NCBI GenBank assembly: GCA_016859345.1
Contig: CM029134.1
Coordinates: 13,172,060-13,236,059 of the forward strand
DNA length: 64,000 nt
Reading direction: 5' to 3'
Source: Istiophorus platypterus
Lineage: Eukaryota > Chordata > Actinopteri > Istiophoriformes > Istiophoridae
Position 1 is the first letter of the stretch, and every line of letters begins with the position of its first letter. Shown here in pieces: positions 35,871 through 48,400 of this stretch. The notes beneath the pieces were generated by a model. The model was not told the DNA's origin. It saw only the letters and a program-made list of their open reading frames with translations, and ran no database searches. The position numbers and the translations under genes are program-made.

Positions 35871-35896
35871 ATTTATTTATTTATTTATTTATTTTT
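35871..35896. repeat. (TTTA)n microsatellite
   Basis: About six TTTA units followed by a T run. Confidence 0.9.
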
Positions 35897-37305
35897 ACAA
35901 TCATTTAATATGGAAAGCCTGGTGCTACACTTTAGGTTCCTCTACTACATAGAATCTAACAAGAAACTGGGTTTCAAAACAAAAAAGTTCCCCAAAGTTC
36001 AGATCAGCTACTTCAGTTTGTCTCTGTTTTCTGGACTGGAAAAACGTAAAATAAGCTAGTTAGTGCAGGATGACCCACAGACATAGAGAAGTCTTTGGAG
36101 GGATCTGAACTCGTTCCAGAGATGTCCACATATTCAAAACTATAATTTAGAATGAGTTAATGTCTAAAGGTATGCTGTGTTAGGTCAGTCAAAGATTTCA
36201 GGTGAGAATTAACAATGGACGGGCTCCCTGAGAGCGAGCTTTTAACAGCCATAACAGAGAAGTTCAACAAAGCCTGCGGATATCAAAGCGATCCAGCACT
36301 TCCAGCCTTTATCACTTGGATCAGAAGAGCTTTGATCCACTGGAAGAATCTCTATTCTTTCAGCATGGCCCTTCTATAATTAGTTCACCAGAAAGCCTGT
36401 AACATCTCAGATTAACAATCTAAGGCAAAGAATGTTCATAGCACTTCTACATCTCCTTAAATAAATGGCAAATGCAGCTGTATATAGCTGCCACCCCTCC
36501 CTCTGTCTGACTCAGCGAGATTAAAAGCACAAAACAGGCAGTGAGCATGATGTAAGGGGATGGGAAAACAGGAAACCTGTGGTCCATTAGTGACCGTTTC
36601 ATTTATGGGTAAAAGCAAAAGCTATTATTAGACCAAGATCCTTGGAGAAACAACAACAACAACACCTACAACAAGTTTTCTAAAACAAAAACAGGCATAA
36701 ACATGACATAGCGCCTTTTATATATATAGTTTGAATGCTTCTGCTCTATTGTTAGCCGTTGGTTTCTGCTTTGTATTGTTCCCATTTGTACTTAAAAAGG
36801 CGGTCATCACCACTGTTGCTGTTTATACCCATCAGCTGATTGGAAAATGAGAGCTGTAATGCATGTTAACCCGGAGACAGACAAAAAGAAGCACATGAAT
36901 GGGGAAAGAAGAGTGACAGAGACAGTAGGCAAGGAAGGGGGAAGAATAAAAAAAAAAAGGGGTGGGACAGAGGGTATCCAAACATTTCCAATGCAAACAT
37001 TGCAGCAGCCACCCTGTCCACTGAAAAGAGCAGTTCTTTAGAAAACCTGTGTCCGTAAGCCGAGCGTCTGGGGAAGCAGTGAGTCACCCGAACATAGATG
37101 TTTTAGAGAGGACTTCAAAGGAAACTGTAAATTGTGCAATTGACAAAGTCTGCCAGTGGTAACTTGTTAAAGCCGGGGACGGACGGTGGTTTAAAAGTAA
37201 GAAAATGGGTCAAGAGAAAATTTTTGTGTTTGGCAGGGTGGCATAGGTCTGTGTGGGAGCGCAGAGCTTGCTTTTTTTTTTTTTCTTTTAATTTTGGCGG
37301 GAGGG

Positions 37306-37330
37306 TTTTTTTTTTTTTTTTTTTTTTTTT
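37306..37330. repeat. Poly-T tract
   Basis: Twenty-five consecutive T, with a second interrupted T tract about 25 bp earlier (37272-37288). Confidence 0.95.
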
Positions 37331-37425
37331 AGGGAAGGGGATCTGAGGAAAGCAGAGAGGGAAGGATGAAGGGTGAGAGACAGACAGCAGAAACAAACAC
37401 TTACACACACAGAGTGAAGAAGAGT

Positions 37426-37426
<1 letters not shown>

Positions 37427-37469
<43 letters not shown>
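37427..37469. repeat. (GA)n microsatellite
   Basis: About 21 GA units. They create artificial Arg-Glu/Ser-Leu ORFs on both strands, which were discarded. Confidence 0.97.
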
Positions 37470-37472
<3 letters not shown>

Positions 37473-38438
37473 GTCTATGCTTCTCTGCTCCCCTAGCCAT
37501 CTATCTTTGGCTTTGCTCACGCCCCAGCTGCTGCTGGTTCAAAGTACGGTCACTGGCAGGGAACCAGCCACAGGGCTGCGAAAAACACCCACACAGCCAC
37601 TTCACATACAGAGGGAAGCAAAAAGAAACAGAATGTCTTTGGAACAAATAAAAGTCCCAAACTCAAGCCCAGTGTCACATAACTTTTCCAGCAGAACTAC
37701 CAGAATGTCAGACTTTGGCAGCATGAGAAAAGTCTTTACTGGGTTCAATAGGGGGATTGCCAAAGTTAATATTTAATCAGCCGGTTAAATAGCACACTCA
37801 TGAATGCCAGGGATACTTGATAAAAAATGTTTATAGTAAAGGTCCAGTTCTGATATAATAGGTATTAGTTTGGAGAAGCTTAATGTTTAGTGGCACTGAT
37901 TCCTACATCATAAGAGTCAAATTTGCAACAAATGCCATGAAGACAATGCAAAAAAAGCTGAGTAGTTTGGTTAAATTATACACACAATGAGAGACAGTGG
38001 TGTGGGTTAAAGTGAGGTTAATCAGAGTGGGAAGCCTTCAGCATACATACTTCACTAAATGTACTTACATTAATTCAGTTAGGCAGCAGCAAGCTGCAGC
38101 ATGGAGGTCACTTGGCAGGGTCTAACATGAGCTCCCCTATACCCAAACCACTCTAAAAAGGCATTTATTCTAAAAAAATCCTACTATGAATGGGAGAAAA
38201 ATGCAGATTTTTGACTCTTTAAAATGCATTTTTGTCATTTTGTAGTCATAAAGATTCAATACCCAAAATTCACCAACTTTAGATTCGTTGTTGGATCCTC
38301 TCCTGCACCTCTATACCCGTGCCAGTCTATCTGGGTCAGGTCTGGTGAGTGTTTGGATGAATGAAGAAGTATGAGAGCATACTGTATTCACATTATTGCT
38401 TTTGGATACGGTTAGTGTGCCAGTGTCCTTGGGCTTTC

Positions 38439-38440
<2 letters not shown>

Positions 38441-38475
<35 letters not shown>
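38441..38475. repeat. (GT)n microsatellite
   Basis: About 17 GT units, followed 15-40 bp later by a GC-richer open segment. Confidence 0.96.
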
Positions 38476-38478
<3 letters not shown>

Positions 38479-39693
38479 ACGTGCCTGTGGGTGTTTCCCC
38501 CATGTGTCCCTACACAGACACTGCAGGTGAGGAGAAAGTCTCGCTCATCAACCATCTGGAACTCTGCACTCACGGATCAGACGGCGGGTTCAACGATATA
38601 GACGCACACTCACGCACACATACGCGCACAAACGCAGGAACACATACGCAAGTCAGAAGATTTCCTTCTAAGGACTGACTAGTTCTTGGAGTATGAACGT
38701 GACCGTGCCAGCATTGCTGCAGCTATTGTTTGAACTCATCTGACATGTCTAGGTCACCGTTGATACAGTGTTCTGTTTTGTAATTCTTTGGCAATACGGC
38801 CGGTTGAGGTGCGGAGCCTGAGACGTGAAGAGTGGGTCACTGTCAGTTTTAAGGTGCAGCAATCAGCAGATCAAAACTAATAAGTGCAAATTCGGCCAAA
38901 AAGAGACATGATATTGAAGCTCTAACAGGCAGTGAATCTTGTGTTTTGCTATAACCATTTCTGGGTGACTAATATCTGACTTGCAGGGAAGCAAGGCCTT
39001 GACTGTAGATTATGGAAAGCCAAAGTAGGGTGGTGGTGGTTGCGCTATTTTTCTGTGTTTGTTCTTTTGTTTAGGCCTTGTTCAATAAGAGGGGTTATAT
39101 TTGACGAAATAAGAACTGAGTTTAGAGAGAATTTATGAAGGATTTCCAAAACATGTTGTTTAATTCTCACATATTGTGTGAAATGTTCAAAATGAAGTAA
39201 CAAAGGAAGCAATGCATAACTAAATGAATAAATTAATGTATTTGTTTGTGTATGGGGATGTGCTGATGAATGATTTCTTGCTACCAATGGAGAAAATGCT
39301 GTTCCCCTCTAACTCACAATATAGAGGTCGTGTTGATATTTGCCATAAATAAATGGAATTGAAATAGAAATACAATCATTCATTCATTCCCAACTATTTC
39401 TTATCTCTTAACTGCTCCAAACAATAAATCATTAAATGAGCTTTCTTAAGTTATAGTGTAAGAAATAGGTGAAATATCTGCTTGAGTGCATTTTCCCAAG
39501 GAACACCACAACCTTCTTTGAACTGCAGGTGAACTTTACTAATGATATACCAGAAAATTGAATTAGAAGTTACTGTACACTCATGGAGGCAGTGTTTAAA
39601 GGCATTATGCAATGTGACGTGTGTGATGACTGTGAAATCTCAGTTATTACTGTCAATGAAACAGAATCTACATGCTTAATTTTCTGAAGAAAA

Positions 39694-39729
39694 ATTAAAT
39701 CACAGGGCAACAGCTCTCTGTGATTTAAT
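39694..39729. repeat. 12-bp inverted repeat with 12-nt loop
   Basis: ATTAAATCACAG (39694-39705) is the exact complement of CTGTGATTTAAT (39718-39729). Confidence 0.85.
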
Positions 39730-41509
39730 GCCAAGTCCTCTCTTTAATTAAGTATGAGATCAATTGCCATCTAAAGGTGATTTCAACACAGTAGCCTGAG
39801 AACACAGACTTGTGTTTAATCTTGCTTAACTTGTGCACCAAAAACCTCTTTCTCTCCTAGTCTGTGTCTGGACTTCATGTTATAAACATAAATCTCTCAC
39901 ATATACAGTAGCACCAAATAAGATGGTTTGGAGAAAAACAAGACATTTATGGAAAATTCTGAGACATTAAACTTCTGAAATGCTAATAAAAAAATCAGTC
40001 AGAGAGTACAAAGCTCTTCAAATTACAAAAAGCAAATATTTAGAATGTAACATATACAGAGGGTATAACATCTAGATCTATATTTTGACGGCATATAAGA
40101 AATACTGCAATATTTTTTATTCAAACCAAGAAATTATGTGTTATTCAATAATATTGTGATTGCACTGAGCTCTCCACAGAAGACAGAAATGCTCTTTCTT
40201 ACAGGAAACAATAAGTGCACCCAGCCCTGTCACTTCCTGGAGTAGGCCAGATGGATTGATAGCATTACAAATATCAGGCACCTACTCTGCACACAACAGA
40301 TTACTTAGGGGCACAACTGAGACAAAAGTTATAGTGTACAATTTGATAATTTGCACAACATGGCCATTTTTTCTTATCTGCAACTAGAATAAAAATAATC
40401 ATAGAATAGACCTACATTCATGCGTCACCAACACTCAGATCAAATGAGGCATGAAAGACATGAAACAACAGCAACCAGGCTGTGGAATGAGCGCACATTT
40501 TATCCTATCTATGTCACCATAGCTGAACAATCAAGATATTTGGTGGTGTGAAAAAAAAAAAGATAAATTGCATTCTCTTATTTTTGCGTTTTGTGCACCC
40601 TCTTAATTCATCACCCGTCACAGATCAGCATGCAACCCAAGAATGTAAAAGTGAAGAATTCAGAATCATGTGTTGAGCTTACATGAAACCCAAACTACTC
40701 CACAAATGTCACAGTGTTGAACAATTTCTACTTGACAAAAATGTTAAGAAAAAAGAGAATCTGGAGCTCAAGGAAAATTTTGTGTTGAATATTCAATGTT
40801 TACAGCCAACTAGTCCTCAGTGCAGGAAAATGCAATGGTTTCTAACTGTGTGTGACGCACTGCATTTCACAGCCAGACCTTAGGGAGCCGAGCAGATACA
40901 GCGAGCCATATTCCCGCTGGTGGGATTAGTAGGACCATGCTGCTGCACGCATGTATTTGTGTGGGTGTGTACAGTATGAGTTTTGTGGGTGTTCTTTGTT
41001 TTCCTGTGTCAGCACTTGCTCCGGTGTTCACAGCATGACTATGACTGAGGAAGGAGTGGTTTCCAGTTTTGTGCCCAAGCCTTTTCCTGCTGACGCTGGT
41101 GAATTGGCACAGTCGACCTCTGACTTCCTGTCCTCGGGATGCGTGATTGGACCGCCGGGGCAGGATGGGTACACGCCCTCCACAGGTTCACTTCCATGGG
41201 AATAGGAATATGGAAACTTAGCTTTTTTCTGTCGTCACCTCTCTGTGAGTTTCGCACCCAGGACGCAAGCATGAGATGGGCTGGGGTTGCTATACAGTAT
41301 AAAAGTGTTGATGCATTATAAGGTGACCTTATAGGAAAACATGATGGAAGAGGTGAAGGGTGATCCATCGATCCTTTTATTATTTGTGCAGGAAACCTCG
41401 TGAATTACTGCCATCATACTATTCTAGATAATAATTTGTTTTCAGTCCATTTAATTACATGACCATATGCAGTGGTTACCTGTAGTTTGAAACGCTTTAA
41501 GACTTGATT

Positions 41510-41547
41510 GTTACCTCCACCAAGGAGGTTTTGATTTTGCCAGGGCC
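41510..41547. mobile_element. Probable fragment of a teleost dispersed repeat
   Basis: GTTACCTCCACCAAGGAGGT followed by TTTGATTTTGCCAGGGCC resembles the start of a very common fish repeat (GTTACCTCCGCCAAGGAGGTTATG...), as I remember it. Only about 40 bp are recognisable, so this may be a relic. Confidence 0.4.
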
Positions 41548-42293
41548 TTATTATTGTCAGACCGTTGCAGTGCCATTCTACTTCAAAATGGTGTTTAAAA
41601 AGTTGAGGTTTATACAGTTGTAAGAGACACCTGAGAGACAAATCAGCTGAGCATTTTTCATGGCCGTAGTATGACCGATACACCCTCGTCTTGATGGACA
41701 TTCACGTTTTGGTGCAGGTTGCCCTCTGTATTTGGCACATGTGCATTCCCAATTTCACAGTTGTAGACACACGTGTTTCAGAGCAGAAGGACATTCCTGA
41801 ATGCCACACCAACCCTACCAGGACATTTAAGCTTTGCCTAAACAGACAGTATCCCGCCTCTAAACCCTTATTAACTCCTACCAGCGCATGGATTAAGTCC
41901 TGGGATCCAGACAACTAACAACCCTCTATGTGTCTGGTACAAGCTGCTCACCCATTCACAATGCTTTATGACTGGCTGCAACTCCTCCCACTGCCTCCTG
42001 CAGAGGGACATTTGCAAAACAAGTGCTTAGTTGGAGGGGACAAAAGTGGAGAGAGAGGTATATTTCAAAGATTAGTGGAAGACAGGGAAGGAGGAGGGAA
42101 TAACAAAGACATTTTGGCTTATATGGGCTTTTGAAAACTGATGTGGCACTAACTATGTATCAATAATGATTAACTTATTTAAGGGTGGGTATGGCTTTTG
42201 AAGACACTTCAGCATCTATGTCCACGTCTATGTAATATTCAAAATTCTGGGATGCATTACTACATTTCAAATAAACTTATATTTACAAAAAAC

Positions 42294-42297
<4 letters not shown>

Positions 42298-42357
<60 letters not shown>
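42298..42357. repeat. (AT)n followed by (AC)n microsatellite
   Basis: About 25 AT units run into five AC units. The compound dinucleotide repeat is likely to be length-variable. Confidence 0.97.
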
Positions 42358-42861
42358 AAATTCAGAACAAATTCAATACATTAATCTTTATAGTGTTTGG
42401 AGTGGATGAAATGGGTGATATCTGAAGAAAAAAACAGCTCCCGAATAAATTAGAAAGTGACATATTGGTTAACTCTTTGGTTAAGAGAGCATAAGGGGCA
42501 AGAGGCATTGTGGGCTTATGTGCCAGGTTTTTTCAAGTGTGTTTTCAGAAGCAGTGAACTAAAGGTTTGATAGAAAATCACTTCCCCCCTCATTGTGTAA
42601 CAACTGGAGCACTAACCCCAGCTTCTTACAAAACCAATGGAGAGTCCACTGCGTTGTAACAGAGAAATATATAGTATGCCTGGCCTACGACCTTATGTGA
42701 TCAGGGAAGTGGCTTGGACCGAAACTAAGTTCTTCTTGACCTGCCACCCTAGACACCTGAGTAGTGGTGCACTCATTCATCTGAGTGATTGTGGGAGTGA
42801 ACATTTAAGAAGGCATAGAGGGCTCCATTCAAATAGTTGTTCATATCTGTATAAATTGATT

Positions 42862-42863
42862 AA

Positions 42864-42902
<39 letters not shown>

Positions 42903-42904
42903 AT
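42862..42904. repeat. (AAAT)n microsatellite
   Basis: About ten AAAT/AATA units, uninterrupted. Confidence 0.95.
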
Positions 42905-43572
42905 GTGTAGCGATGTCTCATTGTTTATCTTAACGCATGCTCAAAATAAATGCATTTGCAAATCTACACACATAAAAACTCATTCACACACACTGGTCTG
43001 GTTTCATATAGTTATAATGTCAGTATATAATTACACCTGCATAAATGAACCACATGCACTGCAAAGAGGTGTCTTGCTAACAGCAGGCAGATCAGGGACT
43101 AATGTTTACCCCCTGTGTGAGATGTTGTGACCTTGTTGCCAGTTTGCTAAAGTTACATAACACCCCCAGACAGGTAAAAAAAAACAAAGGAGCAATTAAT
43201 TGTGTCTCCCTGAAGAGTGACACAACACAACCGCTGCTGACATATCCAGCCAGTCAAGACCTGTGTAGTTGCAAGTGAGAACATGATTTTTTTTGTGCGT
43301 GAGGTGTTTGTGTTGTGCTTTTTTTCCCCATTCAGCTTGCCTCATCTGTCATCCAAGCCGAGTTCACAACAGGTCTAAGCAGAGTGAGCCAACGCCCAGC
43401 TCTGACATGGGTAAACCCGAGGTGAAGACCTTTCAGTCTGGCTTCGCAGGTATGACAACAGAGCTGTGGCTCTGCACAAGTTCCAGCTGAGATAGAGTTA
43501 TATAAAATCGCATGTAGGTGGCTTCCTATTTGCTGAAGTCTGCGAGTAACGTGGCCCATTTGTAAATGCTTT

Positions 43573-43574
<2 letters not shown>

Positions 43575-43632
<58 letters not shown>
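43575..43632. repeat. (TG)n microsatellite
   Basis: About 29 pure TG units, starting some 125 bp after a candidate exon (43336-43449). Confidence 0.97.
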
Positions 43633-43633
<1 letters not shown>

Positions 43634-45386
43634 TTGGGTGTGCTGTTACCCTTGGCAGAATTTTTACAACACTAACTCTGCTGTAATATATTGCCCTTGT
43701 GAACTGTTACTGAACAACTCAGCAACTGGTTATCTGTCAATAGTGGAGACTATGCATGCAAGCATGCTTTGGAGAACAGTGGTCACCTCCAGCATGAGCT
43801 ATGTAAGTGCTGCTTGGTAACTTTCAGCCACTTGTGTGCTATTGATTAGCATCAGAATGTGTTCATATTTTCTCAGTAAGGCATCGGCGAAATAGGTTAA
43901 GATCTCGCCATTATACATATGGCAGAATCAAAGATCTACCTCACTGCTCATAATCGTTTATATTATAATCAAACCTTTTCATGTGGGGTCTGTGCTGTTT
44001 TATAGTACACCATTACACAGAGCATGAAGTGTGTTTTTTGAACTGGATGCCAACTGCCTCACTGCCTGACAAATTATACCCTTTCCATCTCCTCAATGGT
44101 TGTTCTGGCACAGAGGCGGTCGTTAGACAAAGTTATACAACAGCAGAAAAGTTTCTTTATGCAGATGTCTAAATTGGGCTCTTGTGGATTGACTTCTGTG
44201 AGGTGATAGTAAATGAGACAATTCTCATACTCTTGGCAATCTGCGGTCAGAGGAAAAATCAAACAGGGAAAAGTTTAGTTCTATTTGGGGCTTATATCTT
44301 TGGTTGGAGTCAAAAGTTTAAAGCCTGTTTTTGCCCATGATTTTGAAGGCATCATACAGTGTTGGGTCATTATTTCAGTGCCACACAGGCAATGCATGGG
44401 CATTCTTTAGTATATACAAGCACAGAGACGCACGCAAATATATTCACATAATCATAGGTAGAGAAGTAGTCACACCCACACACACACACACAAACAAACA
44501 CCCATGAAAACATATACACAGTAACGTATGATTTCCATCTCATGCAGCTGCCTCCTCTCACAAAATGACACTGCCTTCATTCCAGGGGACAAAAAAACAT
44601 GCCTTGACATTTGGTAGTTGATTCTCAGTAAAAGAGCTATACTAGATATTATGCTGTTTCCAGCTGCTGTGGATGTACACATTCCTCTTACTTTTAGCAC
44701 TTTTTTTTCTAATGTCAAAACTAAACATTAAACAAACAACATGATTAAAATTATTCCTACAATATTCGTTAAAACTACATCATGGAAACAAACTGCTTGT
44801 TTTGCAAGACCTTAAGCAAATGGTGCAAACCAAAACATTCTCGACCTGTTGTTCACTTGCCGCACAGGCACGCTGTGAGCACAAGAATAACCCCTCTCGC
44901 TTTTATACCTCGGCGAAATGCAGAAGTTGACCATGTGACAGTGAGGTGACATCTTGAGCTGGTTTCCCATCACGCCCTGCTGATGAGATGTATGACACTG
45001 AAAGACTGAGGTAACTTTTCTGTGACCACAAACTTCCTATCTGCAGCAGTGATCGAGAACAGTGGCAAAACGACCCTGGCCAAGGGGCCCGGCCAGAGGG
45101 TGGCTCCACTTCCTGTGAGGACAGTACTTCCAGTGAAAGATCATACATATGTCAAGAGGTGTGGGATTGGTACCTTTTGAGATGAGGGATTAAATACACT
45201 GAAAAGATTATATGGATGAAAACTTGAGCTACTAATCTGTATGATGGAAAATAAAGTCTTGAAATGTAGCGTGGGATGGAGTTCCTGATTATAAATTTTT
45301 ATCTTTAATTGAATGATACATTATCTATTTGTTGTCCTTTATTTTTTATTACCACTAAATCAATTTTTAGTGTTGTTCAAAGACAA

Positions 45387-45462
45387 GAGCCTACGCCTAT
45401 CCCAGACTGCACTTGGTAGCAGAGAGGGACATTGCACGTACAGGTCACGAGTTCATCACAGG
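45387..45462 (+). mobile_element. Relic of a common teleost repeat
   Basis: CCTATCCCAGACTGCACTTG, then ACAGGTCACGAGTTCATCAC, resembles the widespread fish repeat reading GCCTATCCCAGCTGACATTGGG...GGACAGGTCGCCAGTCTATC, as I remember it. The copy is diverged and short, so the family assignment is tentative. Confidence 0.45.
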
Positions 45463-48400
45463 ACTCATGCAGTTTGACAGTTTTGTTCACTTGCATTCAT
45501 ACTTCTGGCCAGTTTAGAGACCTGTGTATAGGCAATGCATGTATTTCTTTGTAATGTACAAAGTTACACTATCAGACACACTGAGCCACCAAGCTGGAGT
45601 TTGGAACGAATAGATAAGACAAGATATTCAAGTAGCTGTGGTGTTATATGCATATGTGTGTGGTCTGTTTTATATACGTGTTTTGTTTTTTTTTTTTTCT
45701 CCCCAAAATCAACCATGACTAAGATTTGGTATAGTGCATTTGTTATGCAAACTTGTGGATATTACACAAAAACATCTCTGTAAACAGCTTTGTGGTCTCC
45801 TGTTCAAACAAGCCAACCACTCCTCATCCTCGAAAAATCTTATAAGTATGAATTACACCCTCTTAGAGTGACTGGAAGTGTGTGTGAATTTAGCCAATGT
45901 GATCCTAATCACATGACATCCCAAGCAGACTGTTAAAGTGAAACTGAATCCATGGGGGTTTCCAGTTGCAATATACTGTACACACCTCTTGGGCTTCAGT
46001 GTACACTTGTTTCGGGGAAAAGGTTTAGCAGCCTGATACCCTGTTCAGCTTCAACTAAAAACGTTTCCTCTGAGCAGTTTGGCTCAAACTCCAAGCAAGG
46101 GCTTATTTGTCTGCAAAGGAGAGGAGTCTCCTACGGGAACACTAAAAGCCAAACAAATTAAAAGAGATTGGGCAAGATTACGTCCCAAAAAAAGCAGCTT
46201 TATATGGAAGCTGTAAAGTCATAGCCAGGCAGTGCTTGTTTGTGTGCCAGTTAAAGAGCTGCTGGCAACTGGTGGTAAGTTGTTGTGAAGATTCTGGCCA
46301 AGTTGCTGCACGAGCTGTAACGTTATTGATCAATCTGAAAAAGGTGAGGATGTAAGAACCGACACACAAAGCACTGACAAAATGCAAGCACGCACACTCA
46401 GCTTCAAGGATGCATATTCTTCCTCCGTAGCCTAGAAATCTACCTGTGAACTCGGTTCTGGTGTCCTCCAGAGAGCGGACAACAGTCCGCTTGATCCTGA
46501 GAGGAAAGTCAGAGACATATAGCTGGTGCAGTCATCTGGCTCACACCACACTTAAAGGACGTCGAGGGGAACCTATGGTAATTGCATGCTGGCTACAAGT
46601 TACTAAAATGTCACAGCTTTCTAAACCCACATTCATTCATCCAAAGGCCCATAGTTGTTTTTCAATACTTTGCGAATACAGGAAAAATAATCCGGGATTC
46701 ATTTCTTTGCCAGCAACACCTCACTTCTTATTCATTCAGTTCCACACATTTACACCGGAACCGTTTACGACCAGTTTTCTGCTGTCAGCCGCAAGTGTAA
46801 CATATATTTGTCACTAGCACTGGTGGAATTTTTTTATTTATTTATTTATCTTTTTTGGTTTGTCCCCATGATATCCAGCTCTGCCACATGTGGGCACAAA
46901 CTATGGGTGAAAAGATGCATCTCAGAATTCTGCTTTAATATTCTGTGCAAAGACACTGTATAAACCAGGAATCGCACGTAAGCCACCCAGAAGATAGACA
47001 AGAAATCCAACTGTGATGCAACATTGGTACAAAGACACAGGTGGTACGGGTAGTAATAGTGGGCCCCCTAGAGGCCTGAGGTTCTTCCCTCACACCATCA
47101 ATGGCTGTCAGTTGTTATACCATTAGCTGGCCGTTGAGCAGCTCTAGCAGAGCAGTCATGAGTTATTGTGTTTGTCCGAGGTCCTACTTTTCTAACCTTT
47201 ATCCTTCAATCCTGAGCCAAAAATACCGCTGGTTTCCTGCCCTTACAGCTGCATTAATTGAATGCATCATCCAGCGTCTCACATGTAAAACAGTCACTGA
47301 TTACAGTGAGTGTACAGACAGAGAACTGGCAGAACCTTGGGCCTTCACAAACCTGAATTGGGATTCAATGCTTTGATTTTGATGATGTCATGATGGAAAA
47401 TAATTCCAACAGCATGCCTTTGCTAAATGCTGTCACATGCCTGTCTATCCTATGTGCTAGTCCAGCAGTTCTACGTGTTCATTAATCATTAGTCTACTTT
47501 TCAGATGTTCTGTTGTTCTCTCCTGCAGTATAATGACTGAAGAATCTTGTACCAGTGAGCCCCCTAGAGTCAGATATTTTCATTGCACTCCTGGTGCAAT
47601 AAAAGGGGGTCATGTCTGTTATCTAAAGAGATGACTGAGCTGTCAAGTGTGACAGATACACCGGAGAGGGCAGAGACTTTACATGCATTTCTCTGGGAAT
47701 GAGCAACTAAGTGCACAGGCGTGTGCTTTATGTAAAGTCTATTTGCATAGGTTGTCTTATTATATTGTATTTATCAGTTTACTCTACAATGCTTTTTGCT
47801 ACCCTACAAAATTGCATCATACATAAAAAAACAGAGCAACTTCTCCAGTGTACTCCTGATTTGCATTTTTTTTTTTTTTGGCTATTTCTAGTTCCTATGG
47901 ATATGAGGTTTTTTTGGCTTAAAATTCAATCAAACTTGCAATGAGTATCACCTAAAAGAACAGATACTGCTACAATTAGTTGATAAGGGGGAATTTAGTG
48001 ACTTTTAAACAGTTTTCAAACACCGCACGGTGCATTGCGTCACACTTTAAATGCTTCTTCCTTTGTCTGTGCTACGGGAGAAGCCACAGATGCATGGGAC
48101 TAAAACTCCAGCCCATGCGTCTCTACGTCTTCTTATTGTTTTTGTTTTCCAGTTATCACATGCACTTTTTTTTTTTTTAACTCATGCCTATTAAAAGTGC
48201 AGCGTAGAAAGAAACAGCATGACCTCGCCTGTCCCTGGCACACTGTGTTTCCCCTTCGCGGACTGGCACAATGCCCAGACGGCTGCTGCTTGCGTGCCAC
48301 CACTGTTTGGGTAGATTTGCATCTGGGCTCTAGAGAGAACTGGGATAATTCACCAGTCATTTTCTATGTGCGTTTGTGTACGTGTGTGCATGTGTGCGTG

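Larger units (their letters stand above)
35263..43335. other. Intergenic DNA with microsatellites, no gene confirmed
   Basis: AT-rich sequence with several low-complexity tracts, a stem-loop (39694-39729) and two GC-richer open islands (about 38516-38678 and 41033-41205) that look mildly coding but match nothing I recognise. The region from 36840 to 37780 is rich in simple sequence, so its ORFs are not trusted. Confidence 0.45.

Noticed and set aside
37366..37776. 136-codon + strand ORF
   Set aside because: It passes through the (GA)n microsatellite as Arg-Glu repeats, and the remainder has no recognisable domain.
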